Positions 56,310 to 64,000 of a DNA stretch of 64,000 nt are shown here, piece by piece. The stretch lies in assembly GCF_008329435.1 (NCBI RefSeq), contig NZ_NPKN01000004.1, positions 274,861 through 338,860 of the forward strand, written 5' to 3'. Position numbers and translations under genes: made by a program. The notes beneath the pieces are model-generated. The model was not told the DNA's origin. It made no database searches and saw only the letters and a program-made list of their open reading frames with translations. Source of the stretch: Rhodanobacter sp. T12-5. GTDB taxonomy: Bacteria; Pseudomonadota; Gammaproteobacteria; Xanthomonadales; Rhodanobacteraceae. The first letter of the stretch is position 1, and every line of letters begins with the position of its first letter.

Positions 56310-56630
56310 CTAGTTGAAGGCGATCTGGAAATACGCGCCGGCATGGTCGCGGCCCAGCGCCGCCATTCGGCCGATCCAGATGTCGCGCACGCAACCGAGT
56401 TCGGGCAGTTCCAGCGCGCACAGGCCATCGACAAAATCGGTCGGCTCCAGCGCGGTAAGTGTCACCAAAAACGGCAGGCGCCGCTCGGCCGGCGCATCGG
56501 GCATGCGTGCCAGCGGCTGTTCGCGCACGCTGTCGATGCGCACCGCCAGGACATGGCCGTCGGGCAAGGTCAGCTGGTACGGCTGGTCGACGAGCGGCGT
56601 GAAGTGTTTTGCTTCGAGGCGATCGAGCAT
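56310..56630 (-). CDS. Small beta-rich protein of the DUF6916 type
   Basis: The 106-residue protein begins MLDRLEAKHFTPLVDQPYQLTL and alternates short strands (HVLAVRIDSVRE, LPFLVTLTALEP), ending DHAGAYFQIAFN. Small proteins of this pattern (annotated DUF6916) commonly sit directly downstream of phage tail-collar/microcystin-dependent proteins in proteobacteria, exactly as here (53 bp after the collar gene). No catalytic motif is seen. It likely acts together with the collar protein, as partner or chaperone. The function is not established. Confidence 0.75.
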   Translation of the reverse strand: MLDRLEAKHFTPLVDQPYQLTLPDGHVLAVRIDSVREQPLARMPDAPAERRLPFLVTLTALEPTDFVDGLCALELPELGCVRDIWIGRMAALGRDHAGAYFQIAFN

Positions 56631-56683
56631 CAAATAAACGTCCTTGAAAGTACCGCGGCGGCCATGGCCACCGCGGCGGTATA

Positions 56684-57253
56684 TCAATTGCGCGAAGGGA
56701 AGATGCCTTGCATGGCGATGCAGAAATTCAGCACCAGGTAGGGGTTCATCAGTCCGAAGGGCTGACTGCCGCCGCTTGGGCCGACGGTGACCGTGCCGTT
56801 CACTCCGCCCATGTCGACCGGACTGTTGAGTGCGTCGGACCATATGGTCGCCGAACCGGCCGCCCCGCCGGATGCGCCAAGGAACTTGTTGGTGGCGGTG
56901 GGGGCATTGGTCGGGTTGCTGTTGGTGCCGGCCACCTGCACACCGAGGGTACCGGTGACTGGATGGTTGTGTATCGGCATGTTGTTGATCGTCAGCATGG
57001 TGTTCTCGGTGCCACCCATTTCGCCGATCGTGCGGGGTGTGAGACCCCCGCCGCTGCCCTGGCTCATCGGCATACGGCCGCTCAGATTCGGCAGTCCGAA
57101 CGTGGTCTGCCCATTACCGCCATAGGTGGTGCCCAGCAGCGAGAACAGCGCGCTGTTCTGCGCGATGGCGATCAGCTGGCCTTGGCAAGTAGCCCAGTCC
57201 CTCGGCGCGAAATTGAAGCCGAAAGGCTGGATGGTACCCATATAAACTTCCAT
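56684..57253 (-). CDS. Phage tail-collar domain protein (microcystin-dependent protein family)
   Basis: This 189-residue protein begins MEVYMGTIQPFGFNFAPRDWATCQGQ. The collar domain reads ALFSLLGTTYGGNGQTTFGLPNLSGRMPM, quoted in parts. A trimerising Gly/Thr-rich C-terminal domain includes INNMPIHNHPVTG and ends MNPYLVLNFCIAMQGIFPSRN. It matches the tail-collar/Mdp family found in tail fibres and in chromosomal, non-phage loci. No other phage structural gene is near, so it looks like a domesticated surface or tail-like protein. It diverges from the sulfotransferase across 274 bp. Its secretion route is unknown. Confidence 0.9.
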   Translation of the reverse strand: MEVYMGTIQPFGFNFAPRDWATCQGQLIAIAQNSALFSLLGTTYGGNGQTTFGLPNLSGRMPMSQGSGGGLTPRTIGEMGGTENTMLTINNMPIHNHPVTGTLGVQVAGTNSNPTNAPTATNKFLGASGGAAGSATIWSDALNSPVDMGGVNGTVTVGPSGGSQPFGLMNPYLVLNFCIAMQGIFPSRN

Positions 57254-57527
57254 GATTTTCCCCTTGTGTTTCGTGACGGCGTTAGCGCCGATTGGGCTCC
57301 CTCGACAGCAGCGACAGCAGCGACCGCCGCTCTCTCCTGCGCCCCTTTGTGCCGCGTACGTCCTTCGGACCTGATGCGCGGTCCGGCATATTTAACGCAA
57401 TAAACTTCCCTTGGGAACGGGCGGAATGATCGAACGTCGGCGCAGCCATGCACTCGCCGCCACTGATCCATTCGCGGTGATACCATTCCGGCAACAGGGG
57501 GCCGTGTCACCACACGGGAAGTGTTCC

Positions 57528-58352
57528 ATGGGGAAGATGCATTTCATCTCGGGATTGCCACGGTCGGGCTCCACGCTGCTGGCCGCGTTGCTGCGCCAGA
57601 ACCCACGCTTCCACGCGGGCATGACCAGCCCGGTAGGTGCTCTCTTCACCGGCATGCTCAACCAGTTCGGCGCCGGCAGCGAGTTCGGCCCGGTGCTCGA
57701 TCGCGACATGCGGCAACAACTGTTGCGCGGACTGTTCGATACCTACTATGCCGCGCAAGCCGACAAGGCCGTGGTGTTCGACACGAACCGCCTGTGGTCG
57801 GCCAGACTGCCGGCCGTACTGGATCTGTTTCCACAGGCCAAGGTCATTGCCTGCGTGCGCAATGTCGCCTGGGTCATGGACAGCCTGGAGAGGTTGTACC
57901 GCGCCAATCCCTACGAACAAACCAAGCTGTTCAACGGCGACATCGAGCGCAACACCGTCTACAGCCGGGTCGACACGCTGGCCCAGCAAAACCGGTTGGT
58001 GGGTTTTGCCTGGTCGGCGCTGAAAGAGGCCTACTACGGGGCGCAGGCCGATTCGCTGCTGGTGGTCGAATACGAATTGCTGGCGCAGGCACCCGAACGG
58101 GTGTTGCGGCTGGTCTACGAATTCATCGGCGAGCCATGGTTCGAGCACGACTTCGAACATATCGAATACGACGCCCCGGCATTTGACGAGGCGTTAGGCG
58201 TGGCGGGCCTGCATCGGGTGCGGCCGAAGGTGGCGGTCGAGTCGCGCCGCACGGTGCTGCCGCCGGACCTGTTCGAGAAATACGCGCAGCTGTCGTTCTG
58301 GCGCAACGGCGATGGCAGCGCTGCCCACGTGATACGCACGAAAACGGACTGA
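57528..58352 (+). CDS. PAPS-dependent sulfotransferase
   Basis: The 274-residue protein begins KMHFISGLPRSGSTLLAALLRQNP, the 5'-phosphosulfate binding loop of the sulfotransferase superfamily. A 3'-phosphate-binding region follows (KVIACVRNVAWVMDSLERLYRANP). It would transfer sulfate from PAPS to a hydroxyl on a glycan, lipid or peptide. The acceptor is unknown. It ends 39 bp before the giant repeat protein gene on the same strand, so the two are probably co-transcribed and the giant protein or its glycan is a plausible acceptor. No PAPS-synthesis gene is in the window. The ATG at 57528 follows GGGAAG. Confidence 0.9.
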   Translation: MGKMHFISGLPRSGSTLLAALLRQNPRFHAGMTSPVGALFTGMLNQFGAGSEFGPVLDRDMRQQLLRGLFDTYYAAQADKAVVFDTNRLWSARLPAVLDLFPQAKVIACVRNVAWVMDSLERLYRANPYEQTKLFNGDIERNTVYSRVDTLAQQNRLVGFAWSALKEAYYGAQADSLLVVEYELLAQAPERVLRLVYEFIGEPWFEHDFEHIEYDAPAFDEALGVAGLHRVRPKVAVESRRTVLPPDLFEKYAQLSFWRNGDGSAAHVIRTKTD

Positions 58353-58391
58353 ACGCACCGCGAAGCGGTGGTGTAACAAGGAGACAATCCA

Positions 58392-61300
58392 ATGGCATGG
58401 TTCAAGCGCAATCCATCGAAACTTCCAGCCACCCGTAAACCGCTGGTGCCGGCCCGCCGACCGCTGGCGATGGCGCTGGAGCCGCGGGTGATGTTCGACG
58501 GCGCGATGGCCGTGAGCGCGGCATCGTTCCAGGTCGCGCCGGAAGCGCATGCGCCGCCGGCCGCGCACGCCGACTTGAGCCACGACACCGCTTTGCACGC
58601 ACCCGCGGCGATCCTGCCCGGAGAAACTGCGCATGCGGCCCGCGACAGGGACGTGGCATCGGCGACCACCGCGCCGGCCCACGACGTGCTGTTCGTCGAT
58701 GCGCGCATCGCGGACGCCTCGTCGCTGCTCGCCCATGTCCGCGCGGGTACCGAGGTGGTTTACCTGCAGCAGGGCCGCGACGGCCTGCAGCAGATGTCCG
58801 ACTATCTCAGTCTGCATCCCGGGGCCGCCTCGGTGCAGATCATCGCCCACGGCAACGACGGCGACCTCTGGCTGGGCAGCACCTATCTGTCAGCCGACAA
58901 CATCGGCCAACACGCCACCGAACTGGCGCAGATCGGCGGCAACATCAAGGCCGGCGGCGACATCCTGATCTATGCCTGCGATACCGCAGCCGGCGACAAG
59001 GGCATGGCCTTCGTCACCTCGCTGGCACAGTTGACCCATCGCGACATCGCTGCCTCCAGCGACCGCACCGGCGCCGGCCACGACTGGGATCTGGAAATCA
59101 GCACCGGCCACATCGACGCGACACCCGTGTTGGCGGCTGTGGACCAAGCGGCTTACACGCACGATCTGGCCCAGATCACCGTCACCACCGGCGCGGACAA
59201 CGGTCTGGATGCCACATTCGGAGTGAGCCAAGCCGCCGACCTGGCCGATGGCAGCGGCTTGTCGCTGCGTGAGGCTCTGCACTGGGCCGGTAACGGCGAC
59301 ACCATCACTTTCAGCAGCGGGTTGACGATCGCATTGGAGACACACGCTACGGGTGATTCCCTGCTGCTGGTCGACAAGAGCATCACCATCGAGGGTGATA
59401 TCAACGGTGACGGCACGCCCGACGTCACGCTGAACGGCCAGTACAACGGCCGTGTGTTGGAGATCACCACCGGAATCGTGCATCTCGACGGGCTGACCAT
59501 CGAACACGGCCTGGTGTCCGGGAATGGTGGTCGGGGTGGACAGTCGGGCAGCATCAATGGACAGCCCGGCGGCGATGCGCTTGGCGCCGGCATCCTGGTC
59601 AGCGGCGGTACCGTAACCATCACCCATTCCGTGATCACGCAGAACGTGGCGGCGGCCGGCGGCGGCGGTGATGCTTATGGGGCTACGTCCTATGGCGGCG
59701 GCGGTGGTGGTGGGTTTGGCAGCAAGGGCGGTGGCAAGGGCGGTGACGCCAATACCATTCCCGGCCCCTACGCGGCTTATGGCGGAGCAGGTGGGAGCGG
59801 CATCGGAGGCGATGGCGGTGCCGCTCCCACCAGCGGGACCTATGCCGGCAAGGGCGGTTCCACCTCCGGTGGAGCCGGTGGAACAGCCGGTACCGGGTTT
59901 CAGGCTGGAGGTGCAGGCGGCACGGCATCGGCCGGCGGTTTTGGCTCCATCGGCGGTGGCGGTGGTGCGTCCGGTTATGGCTACGCTCCGGCAACGGCCG
60001 GTGGCGCCGCGGCGGGCGGGCTTGCGATCAAGGCGGGGGCGACCGTCTACCTCGGTTCGAGCACGTTCTCGCAGAACCTGGGCGCCGGCGGTGGCGGCAA
60101 CGGCGGCAGCAGCGGGCTGGCAGGCGGTGTGGGCGGCATGGGCATCGGCGCCATCCTGGTGCAGGGCACGCTGCACTACGACAGCGGCGACGTCACCTTC
60201 AGCAGCAACGCTGGCGCGGGCGGTGCAGGCGGACAAGGCAACGGCACGACCGCCGCCACCGGCACCTCATCATTGAACGTGCAGAACGGTGGAGGCACGG
60301 TCGATCCGAGCTACGCGTTCAGCTCCATCACCAGCGCCACCTACGATGCCAGCACCGGCGTGCTGAGCGTCACCGGCGCGAGCATGACAACCGGCGATAC
60401 GATCGATCCGAGCAAACTCACGCTCACCGGACAGAGCGGAAACACCTACACGTTGACCTCGGGCAGCGTGACTGCCAGCAGTGGCACCTCGTTCACCATC
60501 ACCCTGAACGCGGCCGACAAGCTGGCCATCAACGGCCTGCTCAACAAGAACGGCGTCAATGCCGTCGATGCCACCACGTTCAACTTGGCCGCCGCAGCCA
60601 ACTGGGATTCCACCGCCGGCGCTTCGGCTGACCTGACCGGCAACGGCGTCACCGTCAGCAACGTCACCTCGCCCACCATCACCTCCGCCACCTACGACGC
60701 GGGCACGCACGTGCTCACCGTCACCGGCAGCAACTTCGTGGGCACGGTCGGCGCGAACAACGACATCACCACATCGAAATTGACGTTCACCGGCGAAGGC
60801 GGCACGACCTACACGCTGACCTCTTCGAACGTCGAGGTCACCAGCGCCACCTCGTTCTCCGTGACGCTCAATGCCACGGACCGGGCGCAGATCGAGGCGA
60901 TATTCAACAAGAACGGCACCAGTTCCACCGGCGGCACCACCTACAACCTGTCGGCAGCCGACGACTGGGACAGCGTCGTCAACGGTACCGATACGTCCGA
61001 CACCACCGGCAACGGCATCACCGTCAGCAATGTCGCGATACCCGCCATCACTTCCGCCACCTACGATGCCAGCACCGGCACGGTGGTGGTGACCGGCACC
61101 GGCTTCCTGTCGTTGAACGGCGCCAGCAACGACATCGTCGCGAACAAGTTCACCTTCACCGGTGAAGGTGGCAGCACCTACACGTTGACCGATACTTCGA
61201 ATGTCGAGATCACTTCAGGCACCAGCTTCACCCTGGTGCTGAGCGCCACCGACAAGGCGGCCATCAACGAGTTCGTCAACAAGAACGGCACCAGCTCGAC

Positions 61301-64000
61301 CGGCGGCACCACCTACAACGTGGCCGCCGCGGAAAATTGGGCCGCCGGCGCCGATGCCGCGGTGGTTGTTGCCGATACCACCGGCAACGGCATCACCGCC
61401 AGCAATGTCGCGGTGCCCACCATCACCTCGGCGACCTACGATGCCAACACCGGTTCGATCGTGGTGACCGGCACCGGCTTCCTGTCGTTGAGCGGTGCCA
61501 CCAACGACATCGTCGCCAACAAGTTCACCTTCACCGGCGAAGGCGGCGCGACCTACACGCTGACCGACACGTCCAACGTCGAGATCACGTCGGGCACCAG
61601 CTTCACGCTGAGCCTGAGCGCTACCGACAAGGCGGCGATCAACCAGTTCTTCAACAAGAACGGCACCAGCTCGACCGGCGGCACCACCTACAACGTGGCC
61701 GCCGCCGAGGACTGGGCCGCCGGTGCCGATGCGGCCGTGGTCATCGCCGACACCACCGGCAACGGCGTCACGACCAGCAATGTCGCCGTGCCGACGGTCA
61801 CCAGCGCCACGTACGATGCCAGCACCGGTGCGCTGGTCGTCAGCGGCACCGGCTTCCTCTCATTGAACGGCGCCACCAACGACATCGTCGCCAACAAGTT
61901 CACCTTCACCGGCGAAGGCGGCGCGACCTACACGCTGACCGACACGTCCAACGTCGAGATCACCTCGGGCACCAGCTTCACCCTGACCTTGAGCGCCACC
62001 GACAAGGCCGGCGTCAACCTGATCGAGAACAAGAACGGCACCAGCTCGACCGGCGGCACCACCTACAACGTGGCCGCCGCCGAGGATTGGGCCGCTGGCG
62101 CCGATGCTGCGGTGACCGTTGCCGACACGACCGGCAATGGCATCACCGTCAGCCACGTCGCGCCCAAGGTCACCTCGGTCGGGGTGCCAGCGGACAGCAC
62201 CTATATCGCCGGCCAGAACCTGGATTTTGCGGTCAACTTCGACAGTGCCATCATCGTCAACACCGGCGGCGGCACACCGCGTATTGCGATCACGCTCGAT
62301 ACTGGCGGCACCGTCTACGCGGATTACGTGTCCGGCAGCGGTACCTCCGCGTTGACCTTCCGCTACACGGTCGGTTCGGGCACGCTCGATACCAATGGCA
62401 TCACGGTGGGCGCCTTGTCCGCCAACGGCGGCACGCTGAGGGATGCCGCCAGCGACGACGCCGCGCTGACTTTGAACAGCGTCGGCAGCACCGCGGCGGT
62501 GCTGGTCGACGGCGTCGCGCCGAGCGTGACGTCGATCAACCGTGTCACGAGCGCCAGCACCAATGCGACCAGCGTCGATTACACGGTGACGTTCGCCGAG
62601 AACGTCACCGGCGTGGATGCCTCCGACTTTGCGCTGACCGCCACCGGCACCGCCGCCGGCACCATCGCCTCGGTCACCCAGGTCAACGGCAGCACGTATA
62701 CGGTCACCGTCAACAGCATCAGCGGCGACGGCACGATGCGGCTGGACCTGAACGCCTCGGGCACGGGCATCGCCGACGCCCCGGGCAACGCGATCACCGC
62801 CGGCTACACCAGCGGGCAGACCTACAGCTTCGACCACACCGCCCCGGCGGTGACCTCGGTCGGCGTGCCGGCCAATGCCACCTATATCGCCGGCGACAAT
62901 CTCGATTTCACGGTGAATTTCGGCGAGGCGGTCACGGTCAACACCGGCGGCGGCACGCCGCGGATCGCGATCACGCTCGATACCGGCGGTACGGTCTATG
63001 CCGACTACGTCAGCGGTTCCGGCACGAGTGCCCTGACCTTCCGCTACACCGTCGCCAGCGGCAACCTCGACACCAACGGCATTGCCGTCGGCGCTCTCGG
63101 AGGCAACGGCGGCACGCTCAAGGATGCCGTCGGCAACGATGCCACGCTGACCTTGAATAGCGTCGGCAGCACCGCCGCGGTGCTCGTCGATGCGGTCGCG
63201 CCCACGGTGTCGTCGGTCGATGTCCCGCCCGACGGGACCTACGCGGCCGGGAACAACCTCGACTTCACCGTCAATTTCAGCGAGGCGGTCACGGTCAACA
63301 CCGGCGGCGGCACGCCGCGTATTGCGATCACACTCGATACCGGCGGCACCGTCTACGCGGATTACGTGTCCGGCAGCGGTACCTCCGCGTTGACCTTCCG
63401 CTACACGGTCGGTTCGGGCACGCTCGATACCAATGGCATCACGGTGGGCGCCTTGTCCGCCAACGGCGGCACGCTGAAGGATGGGGCCAGCAACAATGCG
63501 GCGCTGACCTTGAACAGCGTCGGCAGCACGACCGCCGTGCTGGTCGATGGCGTCGCACCGAGCGTGACGTCGATCAACCGTGTCACGAGCGCCAGCACCA
63601 ATGCGACCAGCGTCGATTACACGGTGACGTTCGCCGAGAACGTCACCGGCGTGGATGCCTCCGACTTTGCGCTGACCGCCACCGGCACCGCCGCCGGCAC
63701 CATCGCCTCGGTCACCCAGGTCAACGGCAGCACGTATACGGTCACCGTCAACAGCATCAGCGGCGACGGCACGATGCGGCTGGACCTGAACGCCTCGGGC
63801 ACGGGCATCGCCGACGCCCCGGGCAACGCGATCACCGCCGGTTACACCAGCGGGCAGACCTACAGCTTCGACCACACCGCCCCGGCGGTGACCTCGGTCG
63901 GCGTGCCGGCCAATGCCACCTATATCGCCGGCGACAATCTCGATTTCACGGTGAATTTCGGCGAGGCGGTCACGGTCAACACCGGCGGCGGCACGCCGCG
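58392..64000 (+). CDS. Giant LEPR/DUF4347 repeat adhesin-like protein (3' end beyond window)
   Basis: The frame starts at an ATG (58392) with AAGGAG upstream and stays open to base 64000, giving at least 1869 residues. Order: basic N-terminus; [10 protein letters not shown] at 29-38; a DUF4347 domain (about 95-245) with [13 protein letters not shown] (His153) and [12 protein letters not shown] (Cys196); a CSLREA-like beta-helix start ([12 protein letters not shown]); and a Gly-rich beta-helix (about 375-640). Then come five Ig-like repeats of about 124 residues (60321-62162) and larger b-c-b repeats to the end. Proteins of this plan are usually exported by type I secretion and act in adhesion or biofilm. 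No RTX or secretion genes are visible before the edge. Confidence 0.93.
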   Translation, partial: MAWFKRNPSKLPATRKPLVPARRPLAMALEPRVMFDGAMAVSAASFQVAPEAHAPPAAHADLSHDTALHAPAAILPGETAHAARDRDVASATTAPAHDVLFVDARIADASSLLAHVRAGTEVVYLQQGRDGLQQMSDYLSLHPGAASVQIIAHGNDGDLWLGSTYLSADNIGQHATELAQIGGNIKAGGDILIYACDTAAGDKGMAFVTSLAQLTHRDIAASSDRTGAGHDWDLEISTGHIDATPVLAAVDQAAYTHDLAQITVTTGADNGLDATFGVSQAADLADGSGLSLREALHWAGNGDTITFSSGLTIALETHATGDSLLLVDKSITIEGDINGDGTPDVTLNGQYNGRVLEITTGIVHLDGLTIEHGLVSGNGGRGGQSGSINGQPGGDALGAGILVSGGTVTITHSVITQNVAAAGGGGDAYGATSYGGGGGGGFGSKGGGKGGDANTIPGPYAAYGGAGGSGIGGDGGAAPTSGTYAGKGGSTSGGAGGTAGTGFQAGGAGGTASAGGFGSIGGGGGASGYGYAPATAGGAAAGGLAIKAGATVYLGSSTFSQNLGAGGGGNGGSSGLAGGVGGMGIGAILVQGTLHYDSGDVTFSSNAGAGGAGGQGNGTTAATGTSSLNVQNGGGTVDPSYAFSSITSATYDASTGVLSVTGASMTTGDTIDPSKLTLTGQSGNTYTLTSGSVTASSGTSFTITLNAADKLAINGLLNKNGVNAVDATTFNLAAAANWDSTAGASADLTGNGVTVSNVTSPTITSATYDAGTHVLTVTGSNFVGTVGANNDITTSKLTFTGEGGTTYTLTSSNVEVTSATSFSVTLNATDRAQIEAIFNKNGTSSTGGTTYNLSAADDWDSVVNGTDTSDTTGNGITVSNVAIPAITSATYDASTGTVVVTGTGFLSLNGASNDIVANKFTFTGEGGSTYTLTDTSNVEITSGTSFTLVLSATDKAAINEFVNKNGTSSTGGTTYNVAAAENWAAGADAAVVVADTTGNGITASNVAVPTITSATYDANTGSIVVTGTGFLSLSGATNDIVANKFTFTGEGGATYTLTDTSNVEITSGTSFTLSLSATDKAAINQFFNKNGTSSTGGTTYNVAAAEDWAAGADAAVVIADTTGNGVTTSNVAVPTVTSATYDASTGALVVSGTGFLSLNGATNDIVANKFTFTGEGGATYTLTDTSNVEITSGTSFTLTLSATDKAGVNLIENKNGTSSTGGTTYNVAAAEDWAAGADAAVTVADTTGNGITVSHVAPKVTSVGVPADSTYIAGQNLDFAVNFDSAIIVNTGGGTPRIAITLDTGGTVYADYVSGSGTSALTFRYTVGSGTLDTNGITVGALSANGGTLRDAASDDAALTLNSVGSTAAVLVDGVAPSVTSINRVTSASTNATSVDYTVTFAENVTGVDASDFALTATGTAAGTIASVTQVNGSTYTVTVNSISGDGTMRLDLNASGTGIADAPGNAITAGYTSGQTYSFDHTAPAVTSVGVPANATYIAGDNLDFTVNFGEAVTVNTGGGTPRIAITLDTGGTVYADYVSGSGTSALTFRYTVASGNLDTNGIAVGALGGNGGTLKDAVGNDATLTLNSVGSTAAVLVDAVAPTVSSVDVPPDGTYAAGNNLDFTVNFSEAVTVNTGGGTPRIAITLDTGGTVYADYVSGSGTSALTFRYTVGSGTLDTNGITVGALSANGGTLKDGASNNAALTLNSVGSTTAVLVDGVAPSVTSINRVTSASTNATSVDYTVTFAENVTGVDASDFALTATGTAAGTIASVTQVNGSTYTVTVNSISGDGTMRLDLNASGTGIADAPGNAITAGYTSGQTYSFDHTAPAVTSVGVPANATYIAGDNLDFTVNFGEAVTVNTGGGTP
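60321..62162 (+). repeat. Five tandem Ig-like repeats of about 117-125 residues
   Basis: Units start at 60321, 60672, 61041, 61416 and 61791 (steps 351, 369, 375, 375 bp). Each contains [16 protein letters not shown] and [18 protein letters not shown] blocks. The last three are most alike, with [20 protein letters not shown], so recent expansion occurred at the 3' side. Confidence 0.9.
62163..64000 (+). repeat. 1038-bp higher-order repeat inside the giant protein gene
   Basis: A block b-c-b' (about 119 + 109 + 117 residues = 346 residues) starts at 62163 and again at 63201. The second copy is cut off by the window end after 800 bp. Sub-units start at 62163, 62523, 62850, 63201, 63561 and 63888. 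Large parts (for example 62523-62960 and 63561-64000) are nearly identical at the DNA level. Confidence 0.9.

Noticed and set aside
56684..57253. Prophage
   Set aside because: Only one tail-collar gene and a small partner are present; no integrase, terminase, capsid or lysis genes, and neighbours are chromosomal.
61860..63875. Long minus-strand frame (671 residues) through the giant adhesin repeats
   Set aside because: It is periodic only because the plus-strand gene is periodic. It has no ribosome site or known domain.

Overview
The window is GC-rich, densely packed DNA that looks like a chromosome segment from a gammaproteobacterium of the Xanthomonadales (Lysobacterales), most likely Rhodanobacteraceae (Rhodanobacter/Dyella/Frateuria type). 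This rests on the gene families, the def-fmt-rsmB // lysM-dprA-topA-tsaC order, the Xanthomonas-like LPS genes and the REP-type palindrome next to rpoD. It is an inference from content, since no 16S rRNA gene is present.

Region 1-11.6 kb is a membrane-lipid and light-damage module. Six minus-strand genes, mostly overlapping by 4 bp, run FAD oxidoreductase, DUF1365, CFA-synthase-like methyltransferase, DUF2878, DUF1295 and a second methyltransferase that leaves the window. A fatty-acid desaturase lies immediately upstream of them. A divergent tspO follows, then a GAF-GGDEF diguanylate cyclase whose 5' part is tandemly duplicated and broken, then photolyase, a ChrR-type zinc/cupin anti-sigma factor and an ECF sigma factor. 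The anti-sigma factor has every zinc ligand of the known ChrR. The whole block therefore resembles the RpoE-ChrR singlet-oxygen response of Rhodobacter gathered at one locus.

Region 11.7-14.7 kb holds a tRNA-Ile2(CAU) gene interrupted in the anticodon loop by a 255-nt group I intron of the Azoarcus (IC3) kind, then rpoD with its promoter and terminator, and dtd. Region 14.8-25.1 kb is an LPS/cell-surface glycan island: a lipid A acyltransferase, two GT39 transferases, a CDP-glycerol-type transferase, a WaaE-like GT2, two GT4-type transferases and an O-antigen ligase/polymerase.

Region 25.1-37.6 kb is conserved housekeeping: rsmB-fmt-def facing away from lysM, dprA, topA, tsaC, an AMP-binding enzyme, purD and a YbaY-type lipoprotein. 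Region 37.7-56.3 kb has an EstA-like autotransporter esterase, tex, a winged-helix regulator, small secreted and cytosolic proteins, an RDD membrane protein, mnmG, pepN, an epimerase, a PLP dehydratase/racemase, a sterol-desaturase-family enzyme, a short minisatellite, an EamA transporter, tag, an orphan papain-like protein and a GNAT acetyltransferase.

Region 56.3-64 kb is an accessory surface locus. A tail-collar protein and a small partner diverge from a sulfotransferase, which is followed by a giant LEPR/DUF4347 adhesin-like protein built from near-identical repeats. That gene is still open at the window end.

The strongest candidates for closer study are the intron-bearing tRNA, the consolidated sigma/ChrR/lipid module, the collar-sulfotransferase-giant-protein locus and the orphan Cys-His-Asp protein at 55.1 kb.
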